NCBI RefSeq assembly: GCF_014164785.1
Contig: NZ_JACJFN010000003.1
Coordinates: 310,001 to 374,000 of the forward strand
Source of the DNA: Aquipseudomonas guryensis
Lineage (GTDB): Bacteria; Pseudomonadota; Gammaproteobacteria; Pseudomonadales; Pseudomonadaceae
Reading direction: 5' to 3'
DNA length: 64,000 nucleotides
The position numbers were made by a program, and so were the translations under genes. This document shows, piece by piece, positions 15,240-25,741 of this stretch. The notes beneath the pieces are model-generated. The model was not told the DNA's origin, searched no databases, and saw only the letters and a list, made by a program, of their open reading frames with translations. Positions within the stretch are counted from its first letter, which is position 1. Each line of letters starts with the position of its first letter.

Positions 15240-15435
15240 GATCCTGTTTACGATCTCGCGAGCTAGAACCAGGCAAGGCAAAAGTGCGCGAGGACGCGGA
15301 GTTTACTGAGTGTAAATGAGCAGTATTCGCCGAGTTCACCCTTCGGGCCGCGCTGAAGCGCGTTAGTGGCAAGCCACTTTCCGAGCGCGCTTTTAACGCA
15401 GCATGGTCGACGCGCAGCAGATCGTAAGCAGGATC
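15240..15435 (+). repeat. MITE-like repeat, copy A (196 bp)
   Basis: Terminal inverted repeats GATCCTGTTTACGATCT (15240-15256) and its complement at 15419-15435, one mismatch in 17. The interior carries blocks shared with the other copies: GAGCTAGAACCAGGCAAGGC, GCGGAGTTTACTGAGTGTAA and AACGCAGCATGGTCGACG. It fills the whole space between the hpt stop (TGA, 15436-15434, overlapping the element by two bases) and the cupin gene start. No ORF inside, so it would be non-autonomous. Confidence 0.85.
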
Positions 15436-15991
15436 AGAGGCCTTTGACCGCGTAGATGCCAGCAGCGTTACGCCAGTAGCCCTTGTAGTCCATGCCATAA
15501 CCGAAGATGAAGCGATCCTCGCAGGGCAGACCGACGTAGTCGGCCTTGAGGTCTGGGCGCGCCTTGCGGTCGTGGATCTTGTCGATAAGCACCGCAGTGT
15601 GCACCTGGCTGGCACCGGCGTGCTTGCAGAAGTCGATGATCGCCGACAGGGTGTGCCCTTCGTCGAGGATGTCGTCGATGATCAGCACTTCGCGATCAAT
15701 AAAGGAGATTTCCGGCTTGGCCTTCCAGAACAACTCGCCGCCAGTGGTCTCACTGCGGTAGCGGGTGGCGTGCAGATACGACAGCTCCAGCGGGAAGCCC
15801 AGTTTGGGCAGCAGCTTGCCGGCGAAGATCAGGCCGCCATTCATCACGCAGAACACCACCGGATTGCTCTCGGCCAACTCACCGTTGATCACCGCAGCGA
15901 CTTTATCGATGGCCGCCTCGACCTGTGCATCGGTGTACAGGCAATCGGCTTCGGCCATGATTTGGCGGATGTGGGCGAGGTCGGCAGACAT
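15434..15991 (-). CDS. hpt: Hypoxanthine-guanine phosphoribosyltransferase
   Basis: A 185-residue purine-salvage enzyme that converts hypoxanthine or guanine plus PRPP to IMP or GMP in the cytoplasm. The PRPP-binding signature EVLIIDDILDEGHTL lies at 101-115, and FCVMNGGLIFAGKL at 47-60 forms the PPi loop. Length is normal for bacterial Hpt. GGAGA precedes the ATG. Divergent from upp across about 200 bp, forming a nucleobase-salvage cluster with uraA. Its stop codon is part of the terminal repeat of MITE-like copy A, but the protein end (GIYAVKGL) looks complete. Confidence 0.96.
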   Translation of the reverse strand: MSADLAHIRQIMAEADCLYTDAQVEAAIDKVAAVINGELAESNPVVFCVMNGGLIFAGKLLPKLGFPLELSYLHATRYRSETTGGELFWKAKPEISFIDREVLIIDDILDEGHTLSAIIDFCKHAGASQVHTAVLIDKIHDRKARPDLKADYVGLPCEDRFIFGYGMDYKGYWRNAAGIYAVKGL

Positions 15992-16188
15992 GGGGTTCTC
16001 CGGGGCGAATAAATCGTCTGGTTAAAAAATGGTCGGCAAAGGTACTCAGACTGATGCGCCAGGGCAAGTCTGGGCGGATATTTTCTGACCACTTACTCAA
16101 GTCAGTCAGTAAACTGCGCATCGTCCAGCTGGCATGACCAGTGCTTTACTCTAGACAGTATTTCAGCCGCCCTTCCCGGAGACCCTGC

Positions 16189-16827
16189 ATGCCCATCCGC
16201 GAGATCCGCCATCCACTGATCCGCCACAAGCTCGGCCTGATGCGCCGCGCCGATATCAGCACGAAAAACTTTCGCGAACTGGCCCAGGAAGTGGGCGCCC
16301 TGCTCACCTACGAGGCAACCAACGACCTGCCCCTGGAAAACTGCGAAATCCAGGGCTGGGCCGGCACCGTGCAGGTAGAGAAGATCGCTGGCAAGAAGAT
16401 CACCGTGGTACCGATCCTGCGCGCCGGCATCGGCATGCTCGAAGGTGTGCTCAGCCTGATCCCCGGTGCCAAGGTCAGCGCCGTCGGTGTGGCGCGCAAC
16501 GAGGAAACCCTGCAAGCGCACACCTACCTGGAAAAGCTCGCCCCGGAAATCGACGAGCGCCTGGCGCTGATCATCGACCCGATGCTGGCTACCGGCGGCT
16601 CCATGGTCGCTACCATCGACCTGCTGAAAAAAGCCGGCTGCAAGGAAATCCGCGCCATGGTCCTGGTCGCCGCACCGGAAGGGATCAAGGTGGTCAACGA
16701 CGCCCATCCGGACGTGATGATCTTCACCGCCTCCATCGACCAGTGCCTCAACGAGCACGGCTACATCATTCCCGGCCTCGGCGATGCTGGCGACAAGATC
16801 TTCGGCACCAAACAGAAGGACGCCTGA
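16189..16827 (+). CDS. upp: Uracil phosphoribosyltransferase
   Basis: A 212-residue pyrimidine-salvage enzyme making UMP from uracil and PRPP. The PRPP loop [19 protein letters not shown] occupies about 126-144, and [14 protein letters not shown] at 74-87 is the family's substrate/PRPP contact region. Start at 16189 ([16 protein letters not shown]) follows GGAGA and matches the usual Upp N-terminus. The uraA gene begins 2 nt after the stop, so transport and conversion of uracil are co-expressed. Confidence 0.97.
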   Translation: MPIREIRHPLIRHKLGLMRRADISTKNFRELAQEVGALLTYEATNDLPLENCEIQGWAGTVQVEKIAGKKITVVPILRAGIGMLEGVLSLIPGAKVSAVGVARNEETLQAHTYLEKLAPEIDERLALIIDPMLATGGSMVATIDLLKKAGCKEIRAMVLVAAPEGIKVVNDAHPDVMIFTASIDQCLNEHGYIIPGLGDAGDKIFGTKQKDA

Positions 16828-16829
16828 GC

Positions 16830-18095
16830 ATGCAGGATGAATACAACGATCCACTCTGGCGCCAGGTGGTTTCCGGCGCACAGATGCTTTTCGTCGCTTT
16901 CGGCGCCCTGGTGCTGATGCCGCTGATCACCGGCATGGACCCCAACGTCGCGCTGTTCACCGCTGGCATCGGCACCCTGCTGTTCCAACTGGTCACCGGG
17001 CGCCAGGTACCGGTATTCCTGGCCTCCAGCTTCGCCTTCATCGCGCCGATTCTCGCCGCCAAGGGTGAATTCGGCCTGCCTGCCGTACTCGGAGGCGTAG
17101 TTGCCTCCGGCCTGGTGTACATCCTGCTCAGCGCTTTGGTACGGATCAAAGGCGCTGGCTTCATTGACCGCCTGCTGCCGCCGGTGGTGATCGCCCCAGT
17201 GATCATCTCCATCGGCCTGGCCCTGTCGCCAGTGGCGGTAAACATGGCCATGGGCAAGGCCGGTGACGGCAGCGTGCAGCTGGTACCTTACGAAACCGCC
17301 ATGCTGATTTCCATGCCGGCACTGATCACCACCCTGTTGGTGGCCGTGCTTGGCCGTGGCCTGCTGCGCCTGGTACCGATCATCGCCGGCATCGTCGTTG
17401 GCTGCGTGCTGGCCGCCTTCTTCGGTGTGATCGACAGCAGCGGCATCGCCACCGCACCCTGGCTGGCGATGCCGGCCTTCGTCGCTCCCGAACTGCACTG
17501 GGGCGCCATTCTCTATATGGTGCCGGTGGCCCTGGCACCCGCCATCGAACACATCGGCGGGGTCGTGGCGATTGGCAGCGTGACCGGCAAGAACTTCATC
17601 AAACAGCCTGGTCTGCACCGCACCCTGCTCGGCGACGGCCTGGCTACCTCGGCGGCCGGCGTTTTTGGCGGGCCGCCCAACACCACCTATGCCGAAGTCA
17701 CCGGCGCGGTGATGCTGACCAAGAGTTTCAACCCGAAGATCATGACTTGGGCAGCCATTTTCGCCATCGCCCTGGCCTTTATCGGCAAGTTCGGCGCGGC
17801 GCTGCAGGCCATCCCGGTGCCGGTGATGGGCGGCATTCTGTGCCTGCTGTTCGGCTCGATTGCGGTAGTTGGCCTGAACACCCTGATCCGTCACCAGGTC
17901 GACCTGTCCGAGGCGCGCAACCTGATCATCGTCTCGGTGACCCTGGTATTCGGTATCGGCGGCATGGTGATCGGCAACGGCGACTTCGCCCTGTCCGGCA
18001 TTTCCCTTTGTGCCATCAGCGCCTTGCTGCTGAACCTGGTGCTGCCGGGCGGCAGTGCCTGGCACAAGCACCCGCCGCTGGACCCGGAAATCTGA
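16830..18095 (+). CDS. uraA: Uracil permease (NCS2 family)
   Basis: A 421-residue inner-membrane uracil:proton symporter. The N-terminus MQDEYNDPLWRQVVSGAQML leads into about 14 hydrophobic segments. Family motifs include VFLASSFAFIAP and, near residue 240, PVALAPAIEHIGGVVAIGSV with the conserved substrate-binding Glu, followed by GDGLATSAAGVFGGPPNTTY. Start at 16830 lies 2 nt past the upp stop; the in-frame upstream extension would overlap upp and is rejected. A perfect terminator begins at the stop codon, closing the upp-uraA operon. Confidence 0.96.
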   Translation: MQDEYNDPLWRQVVSGAQMLFVAFGALVLMPLITGMDPNVALFTAGIGTLLFQLVTGRQVPVFLASSFAFIAPILAAKGEFGLPAVLGGVVASGLVYILLSALVRIKGAGFIDRLLPPVVIAPVIISIGLALSPVAVNMAMGKAGDGSVQLVPYETAMLISMPALITTLLVAVLGRGLLRLVPIIAGIVVGCVLAAFFGVIDSSGIATAPWLAMPAFVAPELHWGAILYMVPVALAPAIEHIGGVVAIGSVTGKNFIKQPGLHRTLLGDGLATSAAGVFGGPPNTTYAEVTGAVMLTKSFNPKIMTWAAIFAIALAFIGKFGAALQAIPVPVMGGILCLLFGSIAVVGLNTLIRHQVDLSEARNLIIVSVTLVFGIGGMVIGNGDFALSGISLCAISALLLNLVLPGGSAWHKHPPLDPEI

Positions 18096-18129
18096 ATGAA
18101 AAAGCCCCGCACTCGCGGGGCTTTTTCAT
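18096..18129 (+). terminator. Intrinsic terminator of upp-uraA
   Basis: ATGAAAAAGCCCCGC pairs perfectly with GCGGGGCTTTTTCAT around ACTC, with a T-run on the plus strand. It lies immediately after the uraA stop. Confidence 0.95.
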
Positions 18130-18185
18130 GCGGTTCACGCGGCGCTAACCAGGCGCCCCGAACAGGAGCACCCAATCCTGCCTCA

Positions 18186-18325
18186 GAATCTGTTTAGGGT
18201 CTTTTGAGCTAGAGCCAGGCAAGGCGCAATTGGGCGAGAACGCGGAGTTTACGAGGTGTAAATGAGCAGTTCGAGCCCAATTGCAACGCAGCATGGCCGA
18301 CGATCAAGAGATCCTAGACAGGTTC
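18186..18325 (+). repeat. MITE-like repeat, copy B (140 bp)
   Basis: Ends GAATCTGTTTAGGGTCTT and the complement of GAACCTGTCTAGGATCTC form an 18-bp imperfect terminal inverted repeat. Flanks are TCA on both sides (18183-18185 and 18326-18328), a 3-bp direct repeat. The right-hand TCA is the complement of the ppk2 stop TGA. The interior has GCTAGAGCCAGGCAAGGCGC, GCGGAGTTTACGAGGTGTAA and GCAGCATGGCCGACGATCAA in common with the other copies. Confidence 0.87.
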
Positions 18326-19156
18326 TCAGAACGGCTCGGCGATAAACTTGAAGGGATAGTTGGCCGCCTTGTAGGCGCCGACCTTGCGCTTGGGCAACTT
18401 GACCTTGGGCTGTGGGATTTCCTCGTAGGGGATCTGCTGCAACAGGTGGCTGATCAGGTTCAGACGTACGCGTTTCTTGTCCTCGGAGCGGGCCACGAAC
18501 CAGGGCGCCCAGGATGAATCGGTCGCCTCGAACATCTCGTCACGGGCCTGGGTATAGGCGTCCCAGCGATTGTAGGATTTGATGTCCATCGCGGTCAGTT
18601 TCCAGGTCTTGCGTCCATCCTCGATGCGCGCGCGCAGGCGCCGTTCCTGCTCCTCCGGGCTGACTTCCAGCCAGTACTTGAGCAGGATGATCCCCGACTC
18701 GACCATGTTGCGCTCGACCAGCGGCGCGCCATTGAGGAACTTACGCAGCTGCGTCTCGTTGCAGAAGCCCATCACCCGCTCGACGCCGGCGCGGTTGTAC
18801 CAGCTGCGATCGAAGATCACCACTTCACCGGCCGCCGGCAGGTGCTGGACATAGCGCTGCACGTACATCTGGCTCTTTTCCCGCTCGGTCGGCGCCGGCA
18901 GCGCCACCACGCGGAACACCCGCGGACTGACCCGCTCGGTCAGCGCCTTGATGGTGCCGCCTTTGCCAGCACCATCGCGGCCCTCGAACACCACCACTAC
19001 CTTGGCGCCGGTGGCTACCACCCATTGCTGCAACTTCACCAGTTCGACATGCAGATCATGCAACTGCTGCTCGTACTCCTTGCGTGACAGTTTGGCGCCG
19101 GCAGCCTCGGCTGCTTCGGCGGTGCCCTGTTTGTGCTTGCCCTTGTGTTTGCTCAT
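18326..19156 (-). CDS. ppk2: Polyphosphate kinase 2 (PPK2 family)
   Basis: A 276-residue cytoplasmic kinase that moves phosphate between polyphosphate and nucleoside diphosphates (or monophosphates, depending on class). The Walker A motif FEGRDGAGKGGTIK is at 57-70, and the Walker B-like VVIFDRSWYNRAGVERVMGF, with Asp116, follows. The lid region YWLEVSPEEQERRLRARIED matches single-domain PPK2. The N-terminal ~25 residues are Lys- and Ala-rich and probably flexible. Size fits a one-domain class I enzyme. It is a single-gene unit; its stop abuts MITE-like copy B, and no ordinary terminator was seen. Confidence 0.93.
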   Translation of the reverse strand: MSKHKGKHKQGTAEAAEAAGAKLSRKEYEQQLHDLHVELVKLQQWVVATGAKVVVVFEGRDGAGKGGTIKALTERVSPRVFRVVALPAPTEREKSQMYVQRYVQHLPAAGEVVIFDRSWYNRAGVERVMGFCNETQLRKFLNGAPLVERNMVESGIILLKYWLEVSPEEQERRLRARIEDGRKTWKLTAMDIKSYNRWDAYTQARDEMFEATDSSWAPWFVARSEDKKRVRLNLISHLLQQIPYEEIPQPKVKLPKRKVGAYKAANYPFKFIAEPF

Positions 19157-19319
19157 GTCGAATCCCGTCGTTGGTGATAGCCAAGAATTAGCCTAGATCG
19201 CCAGATGCCGGCCTTCCATGCGCTGGATCAACAACATGCCTCTATGCCCTGCGCTGCTGGTGCTGCACGCCCGCGCACGCTATGGTCAGCGCCCCATTGC
19301 TGCCAGCGGACGATAGCCC

Positions 19320-21248
<1,929 letters not shown>

Positions 21249-21388
21249 GAACCTGTTTACGATCTCCTGACTCGCGGCCATACCGCGTTAAAAACGGCCT
21301 CGGAATGCTCATTTACAGCTCGTAAACTCCGCTTCCTCTCCCGTTTTTGCCTTGTCTGGCTCTAATTCAGAAGATCGTAAACAGGTTC
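21249..21388 (-). repeat. MITE-like repeat, copy C (140 bp)
   Basis: Near-perfect terminal inverted repeats: GAACCTGTTTACGATCTCCTGA at one end and its complement, with one mismatch in 22, at the other. Flanking TAA on both sides (21246-21248 and 21389-21391) is a 3-bp direct repeat. The left TAA is the recQ stop; the right side forms the TAG stop of the convergent DUF2235 gene. The element fills the entire gap between the two genes. It lies in the opposite orientation to copies A and B on the plus strand. Confidence 0.9.
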
Positions 21389-22434
21389 TAAGCCGGCTTT
21401 TTCCCGGCCAGCACCAGCGTCGGCGGTCGGTAGGCGGAATCGAAGTGCCAACGAGACCAGACCGAGGGATCGATCGTCACGCCGACGGCGCGTTCACCCT
21501 TAGACCCTTCATCGAAGGCACGGTAATGCCGACCATCGCCGGGGTGCAGAACTCGGCGGAAGGCGCCATAAGCACCACCGAGAAACGCGCTGAAGGAGTC
21601 CCGCGGTTTGCTCTGCCAGGCATTGGCCGCCAACGGGCAGGGCGTCAACTTCAGCCCGGCCTTGCTGGCCTTCTCCAGCATCCAGGCCAGGGATAGCGTG
21701 GACAGGGGATCGTCGCTATAGCCACCGCCGACATTGGCATGGGCGCCGATGAACCAGCGCTGCTCCACCTCGATTTGCTCCGGCTTCTGCAAACCGTCGT
21801 CACTGGTCCACAGCACCGCGTCATAGGCCGCGCGGTGCTCGTCGAGGGCCACGGCGTGGTAGGCGCGCTCGACGATCTTCGACAGCTGGGTGTCGTGCCA
21901 GGAGTACAGGCCGCGCTCGGAGATTTGCGTGCCCGGCACACCCAGGGCGCCGACCGTGTCCCACACGCCGACCAGGTGGATTTTCACCTCCCGGCTGTAG
22001 CGGGCGCGGAACTGACAGCACAGGCTGTCATCCGGGGCGACCTGTTTGTTGCGGTAGATCTTTTCGGCCGCGTCGAGCAGGGCCGGGGTGGAGATATGCA
22101 GCAGCCCGCACTTGCGGATCATCCCCACCAGACTGCGCGCGGTATAGGCACCGCGACTGAAGCCGAACACGAAGATGTCGCTGCCCGCGGTGTAATGGCG
22201 CACCAGCCAGTCATAGCCCTCCTGCAGGTTATCGCTCAGCCCTGCGCCGAACGCGCCACCGGTGAAGCGATTGAAGCTGCCGGTGCCGACGCCGGGGTCG
22301 TAGAAAAAGCGCTGGCGAATCTTGCCGTCGTAATCCTCGATGAGCCGCGACAGCTGGTAAACGTTGGTGCGGTCCTGCGGGTCGTTCCAGGTGCCGTCGA
22401 ACAGCAATATCAGGCGTTCTTTGTGGTCTGCCAT
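21388..22434 (-). CDS. DUF2235 alpha/beta-hydrolase, Tle1-like phospholipase domain
   Basis: A 348-residue DUF2235 protein. The nucleophile elbow FVFGFSRGAYTARSLVGMI contains GxSxG; VKIHLVGVWDTVGALGVPG supplies the likely catalytic Asp; EQRWFIGAHANVGGGYSDDP contains the His. The N-terminal LILLFDGTWNDPQDRTNVYQ is diagnostic of the family. Relatives include type VI secretion phospholipase effectors of the Tle1 group, but the family also contains proteins with no secretion link. No VgrG, Hcp or immunity-like gene is adjacent, so an effector role is unproven. AGGAGG stands 6 nt before the ATG at 22434, which is preferred to the start at 22461. Confidence 0.88.
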   Translation of the reverse strand: MADHKERLILLFDGTWNDPQDRTNVYQLSRLIEDYDGKIRQRFFYDPGVGTGSFNRFTGGAFGAGLSDNLQEGYDWLVRHYTAGSDIFVFGFSRGAYTARSLVGMIRKCGLLHISTPALLDAAEKIYRNKQVAPDDSLCCQFRARYSREVKIHLVGVWDTVGALGVPGTQISERGLYSWHDTQLSKIVERAYHAVALDEHRAAYDAVLWTSDDGLQKPEQIEVEQRWFIGAHANVGGGYSDDPLSTLSLAWMLEKASKAGLKLTPCPLAANAWQSKPRDSFSAFLGGAYGAFRRVLHPGDGRHYRAFDEGSKGERAVGVTIDPSVWSRWHFDSAYRPPTLVLAGKKPA

Positions 22435-22512
22435 GTCCTTCCTCCTTGGCGCCTTGGGCACCTGTTGGCAGCGCTGTGCACAACCTGCGGAAAGACAGCT
22501 ATCGATCCCTCA

Positions 22513-22556
22513 GTATCTGCTTCCGATCTCGCAAACCAGAGATCGGAAGCAGGGTC
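22513..22556. repeat. 44-bp remnant of the MITE-like family (terminal repeats only)
   Basis: GTATCTGCTTCCGATCTC (22513-22530), an 8-bp centre, and GAGATCGGAAGCAGGGTC (22539-22556) pair over 14 perfect central bases. The outer sequence resembles the GAACCTG ends of copies A-D, and TCA flanks both sides (22510-22512 and 22557-22559). It is probably an internally deleted copy; it could also act as a hairpin after the GGDEF/EAL gene's transcript (inference). Confidence 0.6.
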
Positions 22557-22597
22557 TCAGCAAGACAAGCACAAGCTGGCCGGTCTGTCGCCCCCCT

Positions 22598-24958
22598 TCA
22601 TCCGGCGGCGCTGCGCGGCAACCCCCAGTGGGTCTTGGCCAGCCACTCGGCGAAGGCCGCCGGCGCCAGCGGTTTGCTCAGCAGGTAGCCCTGGGCGATG
22701 TCGCAGCCGAGCTGGTCGAGGCGCTGCAGTATGGCGTCGGTCTCCACCCCTTCGGCCACCACCTTTAGGCCCATGTTGTGGCCCAGCTCGACGGTGGAAC
22801 GGACGATGATGTCGTCATCCGGGTTACTCAGCAGGTCCTGGACGAAGGATTTGTCGATCTTCAGCTCATGCACCGGCAGGCGCTTGAGCTGGGCCATGCT
22901 CGAGTAGCCGGTGCCGTAGTCGTCGATCGACAGGCGCACGCCCAGTTCGCACAGCTGCTGCAGTTGGCCCAGCGCCTGCTCGGGGTCGGCCATCACCGCG
23001 CTTTCGGTGATTTCCACCACCAGGCTGCCCGGCGACACGCCGTGTTCGGCCAGTTGCGCGGCGATAAAGCCGGCGAAGCAGGGGTCGGCCAGGTCGAGGG
23101 CGGACACGTTGACTGCGGTTTTCAGCGCCAGCCCCTGCTCCTGCCAGGCACGGCTCTGCGTCAGTGCCGTGCGCACCACCCAGCGGGTCAGCGCGCAGAC
23201 ATTGCCGGTCTGCTCGGCCAGGGGAATGAACTCATCCGGCGGAACGAAGCCGTGCACCGGATGAATCCAGCGCACCAGACATTCAACGCCCATCAGGCAA
23301 CGCTGACGGATATTCAGCTTGGGCTGGAAATACAGGCTCAGCTGGCCCTGCTCCACGGCGCCTTTCAGCTCGCTCATCAGGGCCAGGCGCACCAGGCTAT
23401 GACGATCCAGCTCCGGACGATAAAGGGCGTAGGGCGAGCGCTGCGCCTTGCCCAGGTACATGGCCACCTCGGCGTGCTGCAGCAGACTGCCGGCGCTCTC
23501 GCCGTGATCCGGGTGCAGGGCGATGCCGAGAGTGGCATTCAGGGTCATGCTGATGCCGCGCACGGCAAACGGCTGCTGCAGGGCACTGCGGTAGTGCTCG
23601 GCGGCGGGGATCACACTGCTGGGATGACAGTGCGGGATCAGCAGGGCGAATTCGTCGCCGCCCAGGCGCGCCAGCTGCTCGCCGTCACGCAGCAGCTCCT
23701 GCAGGCGCCGGGCGAGCAGGCACAGCAGCTGGTCGCCAGCCTCGTGGCCGAGGGTATCGTTGAGGTCCTTGAAGTTGTCCAGGTCCATCAGCAGCACGGC
23801 CACGCCCTCACCTGCCGGGCAGCGGGCCAGGGCCAGCTGCAGCTCGGCGACGAAACGGTTGCGGTTGGCCAGCTGGGTCAGCGGATCGCGGTAGGCGAGG
23901 AAGCTGATGGTCTTCTCACGCTCGGCGATGCCCTGCTGCATGGCGACGAACTCACGGGCCAGCAGGCCGACCTCGCCGCTGGCACGGGTAGCCACGCTGG
24001 CCTGGTAATCACCGCTGGCAATGCGCCGCACGTTCTCCACCATCTGCGCCAACGGCCGGCTGACAGTATTGGCGATCCACAGCGCGCCCAGCCCGGCCAG
24101 CAGCAAGGCAATGGCGAAGATGGCCGCCAGTTGCCACTGCAGCGGCTGATAGTGGGCCAGCTCGGCGGACAGCGAACGCATCAGCAGCACCTGCAACGCG
24201 CCTCCTGTTTCAGTCAGGGGCGCGCGCAGAGCTACCTGCTCGCGCTGCTGCAACTGGAAGTGAAACACGCCCGCTGTATCCGGCACCTGCAGGCTCGCCA
24301 ATTCGGCGCGCGACAGCCCGTCGAGGTTGCTGGCCAATACCCGGTAGGCACCGGGCGCGCCGTCCAGCAGGGCCACGTCGGCCCCGCTGAGTTCGGCCAG
24401 GTGGGCGGCGGCGGCATCGTCCAGTTCGAAGGCCATCAGCAGCCAGCCCATCAGGTTGGGCCGCGGGGCGAAAATCGGCGTCAGGTTGACGTGCAGCACG
24501 CGGCCATCCAGCACCACCAGGCGCTCGGCACTGTCGGGCTCGTCCAGGGCCAGCAGATCGCTCCAGGGTAGGCGCGCACCGGGCGCCAGTTCGGCACTGG
24601 TGCCGGCCAGCACCTGGCCCTCGGGCGCCAGCACCAGGGCGAAACTGGCCTGGCTGCGCGAAGCGAAGGATTCCAGCGCGGCAGACAGCGATTGCGCCTC
24701 CTGCTGCGGGCTGGCGACCAGATCGGCGATCTCGCCGAGCAGAGTGAAATCCTTGGCAATCAGCTCGGCCAGCGCGCTCTGCGCCTGACGGCGGCTCTGC
24801 AGTTCATTGGCCAGCACGCCATGCGCCGAGCCCAGCTGCGCTTGCACCTGCTGCAGGGTGTGGCTATAGGTGGAGCGATAGACCAGCGCCAGCAGCAGCA
24901 CCATCACCGCCAGCAGCAGGAGCAGGAAAAAGCCGAGGATCTTGCCGCGCAAGCTCAT
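22598..24958 (-). CDS. Membrane GGDEF-EAL dual-domain c-di-GMP protein
   Basis: A 786-residue inner-membrane protein that probably makes and/or breaks down c-di-GMP. The N-terminal helix (about 7-27) and a second at about 277-296 enclose a ~250-residue periplasmic sensor; a HAMP-like segment follows. The GGDEF domain has RLGGDEF (GGDEF at 433-437) intact. The EAL domain has GVECLVRW (ECL at 559-561 instead of EAL) but keeps SIDDYGTGYSSMAQL with Asp679/Asp680, and AEGVET. Glu559 is conserved, so phosphodiesterase activity remains plausible. The start codon overlaps the upstream cupredoxin-like gene's stop by ATGA, so the pair is co-translated. Confidence 0.93.
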   Translation of the reverse strand: MSLRGKILGFFLLLLLAVMVLLLALVYRSTYSHTLQQVQAQLGSAHGVLANELQSRRQAQSALAELIAKDFTLLGEIADLVASPQQEAQSLSAALESFASRSQASFALVLAPEGQVLAGTSAELAPGARLPWSDLLALDEPDSAERLVVLDGRVLHVNLTPIFAPRPNLMGWLLMAFELDDAAAAHLAELSGADVALLDGAPGAYRVLASNLDGLSRAELASLQVPDTAGVFHFQLQQREQVALRAPLTETGGALQVLLMRSLSAELAHYQPLQWQLAAIFAIALLLAGLGALWIANTVSRPLAQMVENVRRIASGDYQASVATRASGEVGLLAREFVAMQQGIAEREKTISFLAYRDPLTQLANRNRFVAELQLALARCPAGEGVAVLLMDLDNFKDLNDTLGHEAGDQLLCLLARRLQELLRDGEQLARLGGDEFALLIPHCHPSSVIPAAEHYRSALQQPFAVRGISMTLNATLGIALHPDHGESAGSLLQHAEVAMYLGKAQRSPYALYRPELDRHSLVRLALMSELKGAVEQGQLSLYFQPKLNIRQRCLMGVECLVRWIHPVHGFVPPDEFIPLAEQTGNVCALTRWVVRTALTQSRAWQEQGLALKTAVNVSALDLADPCFAGFIAAQLAEHGVSPGSLVVEITESAVMADPEQALGQLQQLCELGVRLSIDDYGTGYSSMAQLKRLPVHELKIDKSFVQDLLSNPDDDIIVRSTVELGHNMGLKVVAEGVETDAILQRLDQLGCDIAQGYLLSKPLAPAAFAEWLAKTHWGLPRSAAG

Positions 24959-25614
24959 GGCGCGTAACCACCCTTGCCCTGCGGTCGCTTGCTCGGCTCC
25001 TTGGGCCGCGGGTCTGGTTTCAGTTCACTGCTCAGGCGCCAGAGCAACGGGCCGTCAGCAGCCAGTGTGCGCACCTGCTGCTCGGCCGGGTCGGCGATTC
25101 GCGGATGCCAGATATGCACGCGCTGCCCGGCGGCCGGCTGGTAATCGATGCGCGCCCGGCCCTGGGCATCGGTCTGGGCGAACAAGGGGCTGTCCAGCAC
25201 CAGGATGAAACCGAGCATCCAGTCGTGGATATTGCAGCCGAGGGTAACCAGGCCTGGCTTGTCGAACAGCACGTCCTGGGGCAAGTCCTGCTGCTTCTGC
25301 AGACGCAGTTCAAAGCGCTTGGCCGGGGAGAAGGAATAGACGTGGTGGTTGATCGGGTCGGCGTTGGGGAAGCTCACCGTGGTGCCCGCCTGCACGGCCA
25401 GGATATAGGGCACGAACTGGCGCTTTTCCTGGTTGACCTTGAGGCCGGCAGCCGGCGCCTGGCCCGCACCCGGCTCGACCCACAGCACGGCGTCGGCCAG
25501 TGGCCCGCCGTGCTTGTCACTCAGCTGGATCTCGAGGCTCGCCGCCGCCAGCCAGCTACTCCACAACAGCCCACTGAACAGTCCACCCAGCAACCCAATA
25601 CCCAGCTTGCCCAT
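24955..25614 (-). CDS. Exported cupredoxin-like protein ('methylamine utilization'-type annotation)
   Basis: A 219-residue periplasmic protein with a signal peptide (KLGIGLLGGLFSGLLWSSW, cleavage near LAAA). It contains plastocyanin-like features: VSFPNADPINHHVYSF with His90/His91, and GCNIHDWMLGFILV with Cys127, His130 and Met133, a set that could form a type 1 copper site. Homologues are often annotated as methylamine utilisation proteins, usually without amine dehydrogenase genes nearby, as here. The N-terminal part (LEIQLSDKHGGPLADAVLWV) is an Ig-like repeat domain. ATG at 25614 follows GGAGG. It overlaps the GGDEF-EAL gene by 4 nt and may give that sensor its signal (inference). Confidence 0.8.
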   Translation of the reverse strand: MGKLGIGLLGGLFSGLLWSSWLAAASLEIQLSDKHGGPLADAVLWVEPGAGQAPAAGLKVNQEKRQFVPYILAVQAGTTVSFPNADPINHHVYSFSPAKRFELRLQKQQDLPQDVLFDKPGLVTLGCNIHDWMLGFILVLDSPLFAQTDAQGRARIDYQPAAGQRVHIWHPRIADPAEQQVRTLAADGPLLWRLSSELKPDPRPKEPSKRPQGKGGYAP

Positions 25615-25741
25615 GCCCACCTCCAACGGTCGATGGGCTGAGTATAGGAAGGCAGCGCCAGGGTGTAGCCATTCGCCAGCAGCAGCCGATGATGTTTAAC
25701 CCCAGCTGGCTGAGCGGCAGTCCAGAGCCGGCAGGTTCTGC

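Noticed and set aside
22778..24571. 597-codon ORF antisense to the GGDEF-EAL gene
   Set aside because: Shadow frame; no recognisable motif or ribosome site, and the sense frame has full GGDEF and EAL domains.
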